NCBI GenBank assembly: GCA_037892935.1
Contig: JAYXKI010000016.1
Coordinates: forward strand, 682,001-746,000
Reading direction: 5' to 3'
DNA: 64,000 nucleotides
Source: Phlebopus portentosus
Taxonomy: Eukaryota; Basidiomycota; Agaricomycetes; Boletales; Boletinellaceae
The notes beneath the pieces were generated by a model. The model ran no database searches and had not been told where the DNA came from. It saw nothing but the letters and a program-made list of their open reading frames with translations. This document shows positions 46,667-57,886 of the stretch, piece by piece. Positions within the stretch are counted from its first letter, which is position 1; each line of letters starts with the position of its first letter. Position numbers and translations under genes: made by a program.

Positions 46667-47018
46667 GCGGCTGATGTTGTATTGGAATTGAGCTAGCTAC
46701 TGCTGTTGGTCGACGTCGTGGAAAGTTGTAAAGGCGAGTACGGCGATCATCATGTAAGCATGCCCTTCTATGAAGAATATCCATATTAGATATGCTTAGT
46801 CAAGTTGCATAAACCCAGAAATAATACGAATACAAATATTCTTAAGTCATGGCATGATATGATATCTTCATTCAAATAAAAGGGTACTACTACAAATACA
46901 AAACACCGTATTAAAGCAAAGTGAGATGTGCTCGTAACCAAAAGTTCATGAGTGACATTCAGAAGTCCGTGTGATTTCGCAAATATCCAAGAATCGCGTT
47001 AAATAGGAGAAAAGATCA
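46667..47018. other. Intergenic region between the CAF1 and Knh-like genes
   Basis: About 350 bp, strongly AT-rich. It holds the CAF1 promoter and the 3' end of the GPI-type Knh-like gene. No gene is seen. Confidence 0.5.
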
Positions 47019-47972
47019 TTATGCAAGGATAGCTATACATAGCGTAAGGATTGTTAGCGTCGCAAATTGCATGGAAGGCATTTGCACGGAAGCTGCGGAA
47101 ACATTCGTGCTCGAACCAACTTGGGAAGGTAGCGCAGACGCTGACTCGGAACCGGAAGCAGAAGTTAAGGACGACTGACCCTCCGATGTGCCGATTGAAG
47201 CCACTGTCGTCATCGTTAATGTGGCCGACGACTCCGCCGGAGTAGAAGAAGCGGTTCCATCTGGAGCTGTCGGTGTCGAAGTAGGTGAATCTTCCGTTTC
47301 GGTAGCAGATTCTACGCTAGACGTCCCATCCGACGCTGAAGCAGTACTTGAAGGGGCAGAAGAAGTAGACGAACTCGTGGAGTTTGCAATAGTAAACTTG
47401 TCTGATATATTTCCAGAGTCTCCCATGACTGGAAAGAAGAATTCATTAATAAGGTGAGGTGTAAGGCTGACCATCAGATCACTCACGGGCTATAATATAA
47501 TCCGTTCGTGGTTCGACGTCGGGAACAACAATGTCGATTTGACCGCTTCTGATATCGAAGCCGGAAGCAAGGGGGCTATCTAAGGTATTCATGAGTGTCA
47601 ATTGAATGTTATCTGCTGAGAAGCACTTGAAGCTAACCAATCATGAGGTGTTCATTGCCACTCGAATCGTTAAGAAAACCAAGTACGACCGTGCCCTGCA
47701 GATTCGTAATCTGCTGAGGCAAGTCTGACGTATCCCTAGACCCTGGTCAGTCCGCCAGTCAATTCGAATCAGGGCGAGATACTCACCAAAGGACCATCTC
47801 CGCCTCGCCCACGACCCACACTGTTGAGGCATTTGGCGAGATCACAGGCGGATTAGCGACATCTCTTCGCCCGCCGCTCACCAAAATAAGCGGGCCAGCG
47901 ACAACCAGCTGCACGAAACATGCAGGCAGCAACGAGTAGGACAGCTGCGAAAGGGGTCAAGCACGCGAGCAT
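47019..47972 (-). CDS. Kre9/Knh1-like Ser/Thr-rich GPI-type cell-wall protein
   Basis: Five exons give about 260 aa. The signal peptide is MLACLTPFAAVLLVAACMF at 47972. An in-frame ATG at 48098 would add 42 residues and bury it, so the inner start is preferred. The Kre9/Knh domain reads NPPVISPNASTVWVVGEAEM, then LWDTSDLPQQITN, then VPDVEPRTDYIIALMGDSGN. A Ser/Thr/Ala-rich stalk of about 120 residues follows. The C-terminus is hydrophobic, MQFATLTILTLCIAILA, a GPI-attachment signal. The intron inside the Trp codon (phase 2) and the one after TDYIIA (phase 1) match those of the gene at 20438-21055, showing common descent. The gene is 184 bp from the divergent Bzz1-like gene. Confidence 0.87.
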
Positions 47973-48156
47973 CCTGACTGTGAGCTGTTGGGAGTCGCTG
48001 AGAGATAGGGAAAGGCCATTAGCACCATATTTATAGGTCCGGGAAATGATCGGCGTATTCCCACGGGTTGTTAACCGTGCTCCGCTGAGAAGCTTCATAC
48101 GCGTTGCCGGCGGCTTGCCTGCAAATCACAGCTTTGCCTCTTTTACTCCTTCCATC

Positions 48157-51100
48157 ATGTCCATTGGTAAACATTACGGAGATTTGTTGCCAGTATGTAT
48201 TTCATTTCTTTCATTTCTTATGTGCGGTGGAGGCTTAGACTGTTATAGGACCAAGTTGACCGGATTGCTGCCCTCTCAGACGCGCAGCTCGGCTTGCTCA
48301 GCGATGTGAGTTTGTAGTCCCAACATCCGAGAGATACATCCTTATTATTAGATGGATAGATCAGGGAAATCTATAAAGAAAGATCCGCCTTAGAAAAGGA
48401 ATACTCTACGAAATTGGCCGTGTTGGCGAAGAAAGCTGCGGACAGGAAGGCCAAGAGGATGACATCTCTCGTACTCGGAGATGACCCGTCTGTTGCATGG
48501 GGCGAGGATACAATCCGCTTAAGGTACGTGGCACGCGAAAGACCTGCCCGGACACTATTTTTATTGGCCTAGTACTCTGGACAAGGCGTATGGCCAGCTC
48601 GTTAATTCTTTGGACAGCACTGCGCAAGATCATTCTGCTCTTTCTGATAGCCTCATCACGCAGGTTGCAGATGCGACGAAGACACTCGAGAAGAAGCATG
48701 AGGATATGAAATGAAAGTAGGCTAGTCTATCTGTCGTTGTTCTGATCGATACTGACAAGTGGCACCAGCAATATGAGTTTTATCAAAAGCTCCTTTCTGA
48801 AAGAGACAAAGTATATGCTGATCGACAAAAGGTGAGGCAAAGTTCGATCCTCTGGACCTGGAACAGTATCTCATATTTCTTCCGTCAGATGAAGCAGAAG
48901 GTTCGATCGATGGTATTCACGCATAGTAGTTAGAACTAACTTGATACGGCATTGCAGTACGATGAAGAGTGCTTGGAAGTTGAGTCCTTCCGACGCAAAC
49001 AGGTAGGCCTCATTCATGTGGCAGGTGCTCTTCATTGAAGACGCGAGTTAAAGCGTAAGCCCATCAGGACCGCTCTACTGACGACAGGCAGCGAGTCGTG
49101 CTGCGAAACAATTTGAGAATCAGATGATCGATATGCAGAATAGCAAGAAGTATGTGTCTTAATAGTTCTTGTTGAGCGAGCCGTTATTCTTATCATTTTC
49201 TCAGTGTCTTCTTAATATCAACCGCTGTTGCGAACAGAGTGAAAAATAGATTCTATTCTGAAGACCTGCCTCTCATCGAGAACGTACGTAGCTGTTACTG
49301 AATAGTGATGTGCATTCCCTCATATTCTACCAGGATTTCCGTAAGGTCTGGTCGCGTATTACTTGTTCTCAGACCTGATTGTTCTTTCAGAGCGTCTGCA
49401 GGCGAATCTTATCACTGGTCTCACCTCTATCCTCCTTCAAGCACAGCAACTCCACACGTCACACCTCGACACATTGAAGAGCCGCGTAAACACTGCACGT
49501 GAGGCCTTGGAAGGGGTGAAGCCGAGTCCAGACCAGGATCTGTATATCAACTACAATGCCCGTCCATTCAGTATTCCAAATGACTGGGATTGGGAACCTT
49601 GTGCTGGACATTACGACACAAGTCAGATGGTGGTGGAGCCGGAACCGAAGGTCGTTCTCCAGAACAAGCTTTCGCGATGCAGGGAGAAGCTTGAAGAGAT
49701 CAATGGCCTTATTAATGCACAGAGTTCGCCAAGCTCCCCACATTACCATGAATAGTTGAAATTGATTTTCGGATGCACTTGTAGGAAAAGATGCGGACAA
49801 GTTGTCTAATGTCCTTTCGACTTACATGAACAACCGTAATTTGGGTCCAGTTGACGATATAATGAATGTCAGTATAGACATGTCCTTTTCCGAGAGCTCT
49901 ATCTGCTAACGAATCGATAAAGGACTATCTCGGCATCCAATACCAACTGACTCTTCTCGAGTTCACAGCTACGGTATTGAATGCCGAGATAGAGACCATC
50001 AGTGATGCCTTAGAGGTCCGTTCTGAAACCATGTTGTTTCATTCCCGTCAAGCTAAGCTGCACAACAATCCAGGTGACGAAGGCTTACAGAGTCCGCACA
50101 GCTTCAAATCCACGTCTTTCTCCATTCCAACAGCATGCGGATATTGCAAGGTGCGGAGCACTACTACTCCGTCTTGTAATTATTTAACGCGAGTGTAGTC
50201 ATCAATTTGGGGTCTGACAAAACAAGGAAAGACTTGCAAGAGCTGCGGCTTGTGCGTACATGCGAAATGCGAACTGAAAGTGCCAGCCAACTGTGGCGGA
50301 GGCGGAACACGCGCAGCTCGGACGCTGAGTACTAGGCGTGGCGCAGACATCTCAAGAGCAGATTCTCGAGGCATGGGCTCTCCGTCTTCTTTACACGCAT
50401 ACATGAACTTAATCTTTCTGTTAGCATCGTTGACCTCGCAGACCTCGGTTTCTTCGACTCAGGTTCCTTCATCCCTCTCCCGATCGCATGCTGTACCGGA
50501 AGAAACTTACCCTCAAGCTCGTGTACTCTACGACTTTACGCCATCGTCTCCGTTCGAGCTTAGCGTTACAGGTACGCATAAGTCAAGGGCATTCGAGTAA
50601 CGCAAGATCTTTGATTTCCCGACTTGTCACCAGGTGGTATGACCGTCCAAGTAGCGGAAGACGACGATGGGTCAGGCTGGGTAAAAGTAGCCGATACGAA
50701 GGGCGGAAAAGGCCTCGTTCCTGCATCATACATCGAAGTTATCGAGGGTAATGTGGTTCCTCCTCCTGTCCCCGTTACAACCAAACCGAAGCAGCAAGGA
50801 TCTGGGAAATATGGTAAGTTTTACCACTGATACAATCAGATGAGTAATAAGCCCATACTATACTCGTTCAGTTCGAGGACTATACACATATGAAGCGACT
50901 GGACCAGACGAAATCAACATTGAAGAAGGCGGGATGTACGAGCTGTCTTCTGGTGCGGGCGGCGGCCAGAACTACGCAGATGGATGGTGGGAAGGTCGGT
51001 AGCTTTATTGCGTGTTTGTTTCAAGTCGACTGACTCTATCTCACACTTGTAGGATACGGCTCTGCTGGTAAAAAGGGAATATTCCCTAGTAATTATGTGA

Positions 51101-51163
51101 GTGAGGCTTCTGTACATAAAACCGTAACGTTCACTCACCGCCATGAAGGTCGAATTAATATAA
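48157..51163 (+). CDS. BZZ1: F-BAR/C1/SH3 protein, Bzz1-like
   Basis: This is a membrane-curving actin regulator that works with WASP and type I myosin at endocytic patches. The F-BAR domain starts MSIGKHYGDLLP, continues DQVDRIAALSDAQLGLLSD and IREIYKERSALEKEYSTKLA, and runs through LLSERDKVYADRQK. Many very small exons follow, including the 12-nt exon 48889-48900 (MKQK). A coiled middle part (about 49380-50060) contains RCREKLEEINGLI. A C1 zinc-finger-like domain (about 50100-50300) reads TACGYCKSSIWGLTKQGKTC and LCVHAKCELKVP. Two SH3 domains are ARVLYDFTPSSPFELSV (about 50510-50740) and RGLYTYEATGPDEINIEEGG up to PSNYVELI (50875-51163). The F-BAR-C1-SH3-SH3 order is that of fungal Bzz1. 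It looks intact. Confidence 0.93.
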
Positions 51164-51335
51164 TTGATCAATTACAAATTTTACTTTACGACCTCCATTT
51201 CGGCAATTGCCGTTATCACCAAGCTCCGATCAAGTCCGGCGAGACAAGGATCTGAAGCTTTATAACAAGTTGTCTTACGGAGTCATCTACAAGGAACGAT
51301 CTTCTTGTCCGCGACCTTCACTGGACATACTCGGA

Positions 51336-53409
51336 ATGCCGTTGGACATAGAGGGGTGAGCCTCGCTTCTTTCAAACTCTCTCCTTGTTCACATGGTTAA
51401 ACAAAATCTTCATCAAAAAAGTTTTCGCAAGGCTGGCTATCAAGCCATTGATCGGATATGTGATTTTTACTATAACCTTGAGAAACGCGGCCCCGCGGCT
51501 GATGTGGAGCCCGGGTACTTGCGGAAGGCTCTTCCTGGTTCGTGAACATGGATGTTCGAAGGCTCTTCTTACGAAGTGGCTAATGGACAAGTGATATGGG
51601 ATTTGCAGATCACGCGCCTGACCAGGGGGAAGATTTTCAGCAAATTGCTGATGACTATTTGAGTCTCATACAACCGGGTCAGTTGAGAAGGGTGTATCTC
51701 GAATAATGTGGCAGTATTCTAAATAGGATACAGGTCTGACAGTCTGGCAGCACCCGTCGTTCTTCGCGTTTTTTCCAACAGCGGCAACTTTTGAAGGAAC
51801 CTTGGGAGATCTATATGCAACTGCTATACCGAATCCAGGATTCAACGTGAGTCCATCGGATAAAGCGATGATGCGTATTTTCAACGCGTCTGCTAGTGGG
51901 AATGTAGTCCAGCTTGTACGGAGTTGGAGGCGGTCGTGATGGACTGGTCGGCTAAGCTCTTTGGACTAGACGAAGCGTTTTATAACGAACGAGGAAGAGG
52001 TGGTGGAGTTATTCAGGTACGCATAATCTGTTTCAACTGCATTAAGTCGGCAGGCTATTAATGATTATTCGATATCCAGACGACGGCTTCAGACTCAGGA
52101 CTCGTGGCTATTGTAGCTGCACGCTCTGCCTATACACGAGCGCATCCAGAAGTTGATATAAGCAAGCTGGTCATCTACACGACTACACAGACACATTCCC
52201 TGGGGAAAAAGGCTGCTCTGATTCTCGGTCTCCGCGCGAGGGCGCTTGACGTGACTCTTGAGAATGCGTTTTCCTTGAGAGGAACCACATTGCAAGCCGC
52301 ATTGGGAGAAGACATAAATGCGGGGCTCCATCCGTTTGCCCTGGGTAGAGTTTCTCGTTTTCTACTGCAAACAACCTAACTGATCGAATCGAACCCTGAA
52401 GTTGCGACAGTCGGAACGACATCGTCCGGTGCCATTGATAATTTGGCTGAAATCTTTGAAGTCGGTGAGCCATGTTCACATTTTCTCCGTCGACGCGCGT
52501 TCTGACAAAGAATGAGTAGCCAAGGGCTATCCTTCATTATGGGTACATGTCGATGCCGCATGGGCAGGAGCGACACTTGCTTGTCCTGAATACCGAAGGA
52601 CCTGCTATCTTGATCAAATCAATCAGTTCGCAGATTCATTTTGTATGAACTTTCACAAGGTGGCCACTTGTGTACCTAATTATGATCTACCTCGCTTACA
52701 CGTTTCTCGCTTACAGTGGGGATTGGTCAACTTTGACTGTTCTGGTCTTTGGGTCAGAGACCGGAATTGCTTGATCGACGCATTAGACATCACGCCAGAG
52801 TTCCTTCGGTCGAAGCACAGTGAAGAAGGTCAGTAACTTCAAGCACCGTAATATAGTAACATAGTTGACGCCAAGCTACCTGCTAAGGAACGGTAATTGA
52901 CTACCGGAATTGGCATTTGAGTCTCGGGCGCCGGTTCCGTTCTTTGAAGATATGGTTTGTACTTCGCAGTTACGGTGTCCAAGGCTTCCAGGAGTACATC
53001 CGAAGGGTAAGTCGTCTTCCACTTCGGGATTATTTGATATTGACATCTAATTGTGGCTACACCGTCTTAGACCATTTCTCTGAATGATCGCTTCGTTTCC
53101 CTCGTCCAATCATCGGGCGAACTGCTGCTCGTCACACCTCCATCCTTCGCTATCAGTGTCTTTCATGTGGATGCACCCGCGAACGCCGAGCACAAGCTTG
53201 CTACGCAGAACAGACTGACACAGGCTCTTCACAAGAGGTTGGGGGAACGCAGAGACATTGTTGTCACGAAAACTGTTCTGAATGATATCTTCTGTATCCG
53301 ATTCGCCGTTGGGTCAGCTAGGACTGAAGAAAGACACATCGACGCCGCGTACACTATCATAATGAACGAAGCTCGTGCGGTCATTGTGGAAGATTTACCA
53401 GCTAAATAG
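51336..53409 (+). CDS. PLP-dependent group II decarboxylase (aromatic-L-amino-acid decarboxylase type)
   Basis: The start MPLDIEG at 51336 joins [17 protein letters not shown], the standard N-terminus. [20 protein letters not shown] follows, with the substrate-pocket [10 protein letters not shown] motif. The central exons give [18 protein letters not shown], then [14 protein letters not shown], and [15 protein letters not shown] with the PLP-contacting Asp. The PLP lysine is in FCMNFHKW, just before the intron at 52661. [20 protein letters not shown] and [14 protein letters not shown] complete the fold, and the stop is at 53409. About ten exons, near 490 aa. Family members convert Trp, 5-hydroxy-Trp, Tyr or DOPA to amines; the substrate here cannot be read from sequence. 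All junctions can be spliced in frame. No partner pathway genes are adjacent. Confidence 0.92.
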
Positions 53410-56400
53410 GCGTAGCATACCTAGTAGAGATTAACTTTAGCGATTGCATTTTTCAAATGGCGGATCCAGGCTGTGATTGAGCTGCCCTCTCCCTCGTACT
53501 AGGAAATTAGACTGTTAGAAAATCGATAGCGAACTCCCGAGTGGGAAATTCGAGACCTAGACATCGGCGCCTTCGCTGATGAACGCGGGAACCTGCCAAA
53601 CCAGGAACAAGTATAAATTTTGCCCTATTCAGGTCTTGGGCCACCACACCGTTTCCTCTCCTACAAACAAGACGACTATCGCGAGAATAATACAGCAGAA
53701 ATCATATTGCGAATCGCTTATTCATGCGGAACATTCACTGAAGCAAGATTTGACAGCTCTGGGCAAGGGTCGAGCTCGATCGTCTCTGTTCCACACTCTT
53801 CACGAAAACGTTGGTTAGGGAACGAGAGGTGAAGAGAGCCTGGCCCTATTGCAGAGCTGACTGCCTGAAGATGAGGGTACAGTGAAAAGAGATGGAGTAA
53901 CGGAAGGAATGAAGAATTAATTACCCGGAGATTGATTCCGCGGGTCGTTCTAGCTTAGGGCTTTACTCAACGCAGTTTTGTCATGATCCATCCTCTTCAG
54001 ATTTGCTCTGCAGAGCTAACCCAAGGTCTGTTTTGCCTCAATATCATGATACAATACCTTGATCCGACGGACAGTTCAGACAATTTTTTAGAACCAAGAC
54101 GGCTGTGGCTTACCTCCGGCTTGGAGACATTTCGCGGTAATTTATATCGTTCACTGACTTCGAATCTTATCCAGCGTGGCCTCCTACGTCCTCCCGTAGT
54201 CCGGCCAGATCATCTTCAGATCTAACTCCTAGACGCTGCAGCATGTGATACCTGGAAATACATATCGTGACGCCGTGGTATCTGATCACCAGACAGGCGC
54301 CCAGTAGACCCCGTTTTAGTTAACGGACCCTTCGCTACCTACTAAAATGCCCTTAAATGCTAACTGCTGTTCGCCTCTGGCACTGTCAACAAAGATCACT
54401 GAGGCTCTCATCTGTCAATGGCAACCGCATCAAATGGATCCGAGCGGCCACAGAGCCGAATGCCACGGAGCCTTCAACACTGCCAGTGCTGATGGAGGAG
54501 ACGATGATCAGCGCAGACCCTTTAGGAGCAGACGCTGGGGCACGAGAAAGGAGGGGCTGAATGACCTGGGTAAAATGGCCGAAGAGGAACTCTCCTTATA
54601 TCGTTATCGCTGACGATGACATTGGAAGGGTCAAGCGGAGACTAAATTTGCAGGATTGCGGTTTGATCGCTTGACGTCCAATGTCCTCACAGAAACGTGA
54701 TGCTTGAGTGTCCGGAAACGTTCTCACATCCTTTCTGGGCGCCAGACCGGCCGGCAAGTGAATTCGTTTTAGCTGGCGGGGCCACAGTCATTGAACATCA
54801 TCTTCCCCCTTCTCACCAATGCCTCCTTGTAGCTTCGACATGAATTGGCCACCATATCGCGGCATTTCTCTGGCTGCTTTGGCACCTCTGTCTCCAATCA
54901 CCTTCCCTTGTCCTGAAATTAGAACTCTCAAACACTTCCAGGCTAATTTGGTACTTGGCTACATTCTAAGAAGACTTCTGGCCAATTCCAAACTGATTGT
55001 GCTCTGGTTGGTTGGCGCTTGACTTTCAGTGCCAGTGTAATAATGGCTGATTCCGATTGAAAATGTTGCTTCCGGGAGTCAGCCACGTTGCAACTATGGC
55101 TGTTCTCTGCTTCATCGGGTCCCTGAAAGTGCCATGCTGAGACGCCCGACCTCTCAAGTTGTTTCTGACCGAGACCGCCGATATGGACGCGTGACGGAGA
55201 GGTATTGATAGTACGCGATTAGACGAGAGATTCACAACGCAGGAGAAAGAACTGTCCGAAGTAGGAGAAGGGCAGCTCCTTTCTCTCATGGACTACATCT
55301 CAAAGCCTTTGAGACACGTAGCGTCCACGTTTGAGAAGACTATCGTTCATTCCCTGGTGCCGTACAACACATAATTAGGTACTATTGCTCAAGCTGATCT
55401 GTTCATATTTTTGAATTGATGAGCTCGCAGCACCGTCGGTTCGAATGCCTTTGCCTAGTCCATGTACCTCCCATTTGTAAAAAAAACTCTCGTTCTTGAC
55501 GCCCCTTTGAGGTCCTGAAGAGGCACAGAAGCCTGATTTCATGCATTTATTAAACTTTCCCCACTGTCAGGTTCAAAAACTGATCAGGTAACTGAAACGG
55601 TCTTCTCTGGACTACTTCTTGAAGGTCAATCCACTCACCATGCCGGGAACTGAGGACTCTCGGTGTAGTTATGCAGGCAGTAGAGTTTGGCTTTGAACTG
55701 ATGCCTGTGATTAATCTGATATCGGAAAGAGCTTCGCGGAGTCTTTATAATAAGGTACTTTTAGATGTCTCGGAAAGAAGCAAGAGAAAGGATATCTCCG
55801 GGTGTCGGATACTTGCAATGCCGCTACTTTGAATGCTATTCCCTCGGGACGAAGATACATTCGATTTCAAGGAATGGACAACTTTCTTCGGGGATTCAGA
55901 TGAAGCACGTCAAACTACGGAATAGTTTCAATACCTTTAGTTTGCAATATTTATTACAGTACGCGCAAGCAACAGCGGTGTGAATCTGACCGTAAATTGC
56001 CGTGAAAACCTTATAAGACACGTACAAGAGACTTAAGGTTCCGATTAGCATACATCCCTACCAAATGTCTTTGACTTCAGCACAGGTCTGATGACAAGAT
56101 TTATTCTTCCGTGAAGACCATCGACAAAAGTGAAAAGATCAAGAATTGATGAAAACCGGACGATATTCGGTCTGTTATACTTATGGCAGCTAATTCAGAG
56201 ACCCGTCAACTGGTACTGCATTCATCTAGGGCCTTCCTCTTCTTTTTTGGTTACAAAGGAAGTCAAATTTCCAAGATTGACATCGCGGAAGATCGACGGT
56301 GACCGACGGGATCGGCGACGCTGTCCAAAAATAAAACAGAAATCGTAATCAAGTTTTATGTAACCCTATTTAAATTCCTTTGCTATTTTTCCTTGAGGCG

Positions 56401-57278
56401 TAGACCTGCGTCGTCAGGACATACAGTACAGTGCACATGTTACAAGTTTTATAGTTGCTACAAAATTGACCGAGCATCCCTTGATTTCATTGTCATTATG
56501 CGAATTTTGTTCTGGAGCGGATTTTCGGATCTGACGGAAGTGAAAGGGCTTCTGCTAATAAATTATATTCACTTCCTCGACGTAATGAGAACTTAGGAGA
56601 CCTGTCGGATATCGGTTATTCTTTCAAAAACATTGCATCTTATTTATGACCAGCAGAGAACACCCTCTCTATCACCGCAGTGAGGTAATATAAGCAACTT
56701 GGCGCTCCTTTATCATATAATCAATAAATATGGTGAAGACACGGACTAACAAGAAGACGAGAAATGCAGTTCGAGATTATCCGCGATTTATCGGGGAGTC
56801 CTTTATGCTACTTGAGATCGCGGACAAGTGAACAATGCATTTGGCGTTGATCGGGTACGGTTCGCACAACATATCGGAAGATGTCAAACATATGTATTTC
56901 TAATTCACTTCAACTCTATGGTATTGAACGGCTGCACAGCGGCGATACAAGCAAAGGTAATCTAGTACAAGCCGTTCCCGACGGAGACCAAGTATGTAAG
57001 GTAAATCAACAAAGGGTAGCTGTTAACAAAACAAGGTAAAATGGTGTACAAATACAAAGCAATTTTGTTCATCTTTTGTGTCGGTGCGCTTTATTATCCG
57101 GCCACCGAGTCTATGAGGTGTCGATCGCGTAACAATGCATAAGGGGTTGGTATCCTGCGACCGTCGAAAACAATATAAAAGCGCGGAATACCCAAAGGAG
57201 AAAGAAAGAAAAACCCAGAAAAGAAACCCGGAAAGGAGTTACTTATAGGAATAAAGGTAGTTTGAGCTTGCTCGCAAG
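53410..57278. other. Gene-poor region of 3.9 kb
   Basis: Open frames here are short (under 90 codons) and appear on both strands without recognisable domains, conserved motifs or exon chains. The longest, 54347-54613 (+) and 55026-55289 (-), overlap other frames of similar length. I saw no terminal repeats or transposase motifs. AT-rich patches occur (about 55920-56050, 56350-56700). It may hold decayed transposon sequence or lineage-specific short genes. Neither can be shown by eye. Confidence 0.45.
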
Positions 57279-57886
57279 TTATGGAGACCAGCTCTTCGAC
57301 ATGAAGTTCCAAGAGATGGAGATCACGCCAGTGTCGAGATCCGCAATTTGTGAAAAAACAGCTGGAGACATGTCTGATTGAACTACGAAGTCAATCGGGC
57401 TTCTGTCAAAGAAAGTGAAGCGGTGAATGCTTACCAAGGTCACCATCTGCGCAGCTCGGACAGCTATCTCGGGTCTTGCCATACACGGTCTTGCCGTTTG
57501 CAGTGTTCGTGATCGCAATCCACTAAGGACGAAGGAAAGAATCATCAGGATACATACATCGCAACCTGACGAGATGATGATCACCAACCTGGTTGCAGTT
57601 CCCACCGCTACCATACCTGCTCTTTGCAATAGCGACGACATCATCTGATGAAGAGTCCGTGTAGCCACAATTCCCGAGGCCGGGGTAGTACCAGGTGCCC
57701 TGAGGACGACAAAGAATGTTAGTCACTCAAAGCGCTGCTGGATTAGCGAATGATATTCACCTTGCCGGTATGAGTAACGCGCTTCTCAAAGCTCTCGGCA
57801 ATGGCCCCGTTCTCTGGGAGAGGGGAAGCGAGGGTGAACAAGGTGAACGCGAAGAACACGACGAGGAAGGTGACGACGCGTAACAT
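57279..57886 (-). CDS. Secreted expansin-like / barwin double-psi beta-barrel protein
   Basis: Four exons (57886-57761, 57699-57589, 57522-57435 and 57373-57279) total 420 nt, or 139 aa. A signal peptide covers about residues 1-20 (VVTFLVVFFAFTLFTLA). The mature part is a single DPBB domain: GTWYYPGLGNCGYTDSSSDD, then CNQWIAITNTANGKTVYGK, then TRDSCPSCADGDLDMSPAVF with the conserved Cys pair and Asp. It ends with VISISWNFM. This is the RlpA/barwin type of mushroom proteins sometimes annotated as riboflavin-aldehyde-forming enzyme. It resembles the catalytic-side domain of expansins but lacks the carbohydrate-binding second domain. Such genes are often active in fruiting bodies or on plant cell walls. 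Substrate is unknown. Confidence 0.9.

Noticed and set aside
48056..48098. Upstream ATG (48098) for the GPI-type Knh-like protein
   Set aside because: It would add 42 polar residues in front of a perfect signal peptide and take up most of the short divergent promoter.
52370..52400. GGTTCGATTC-like box on the minus strand suggesting a tRNA
   Set aside because: It lies in an intron of the decarboxylase, and no A-box or cloverleaf partner is present. The same holds for GGTTCGAATG near 55439.
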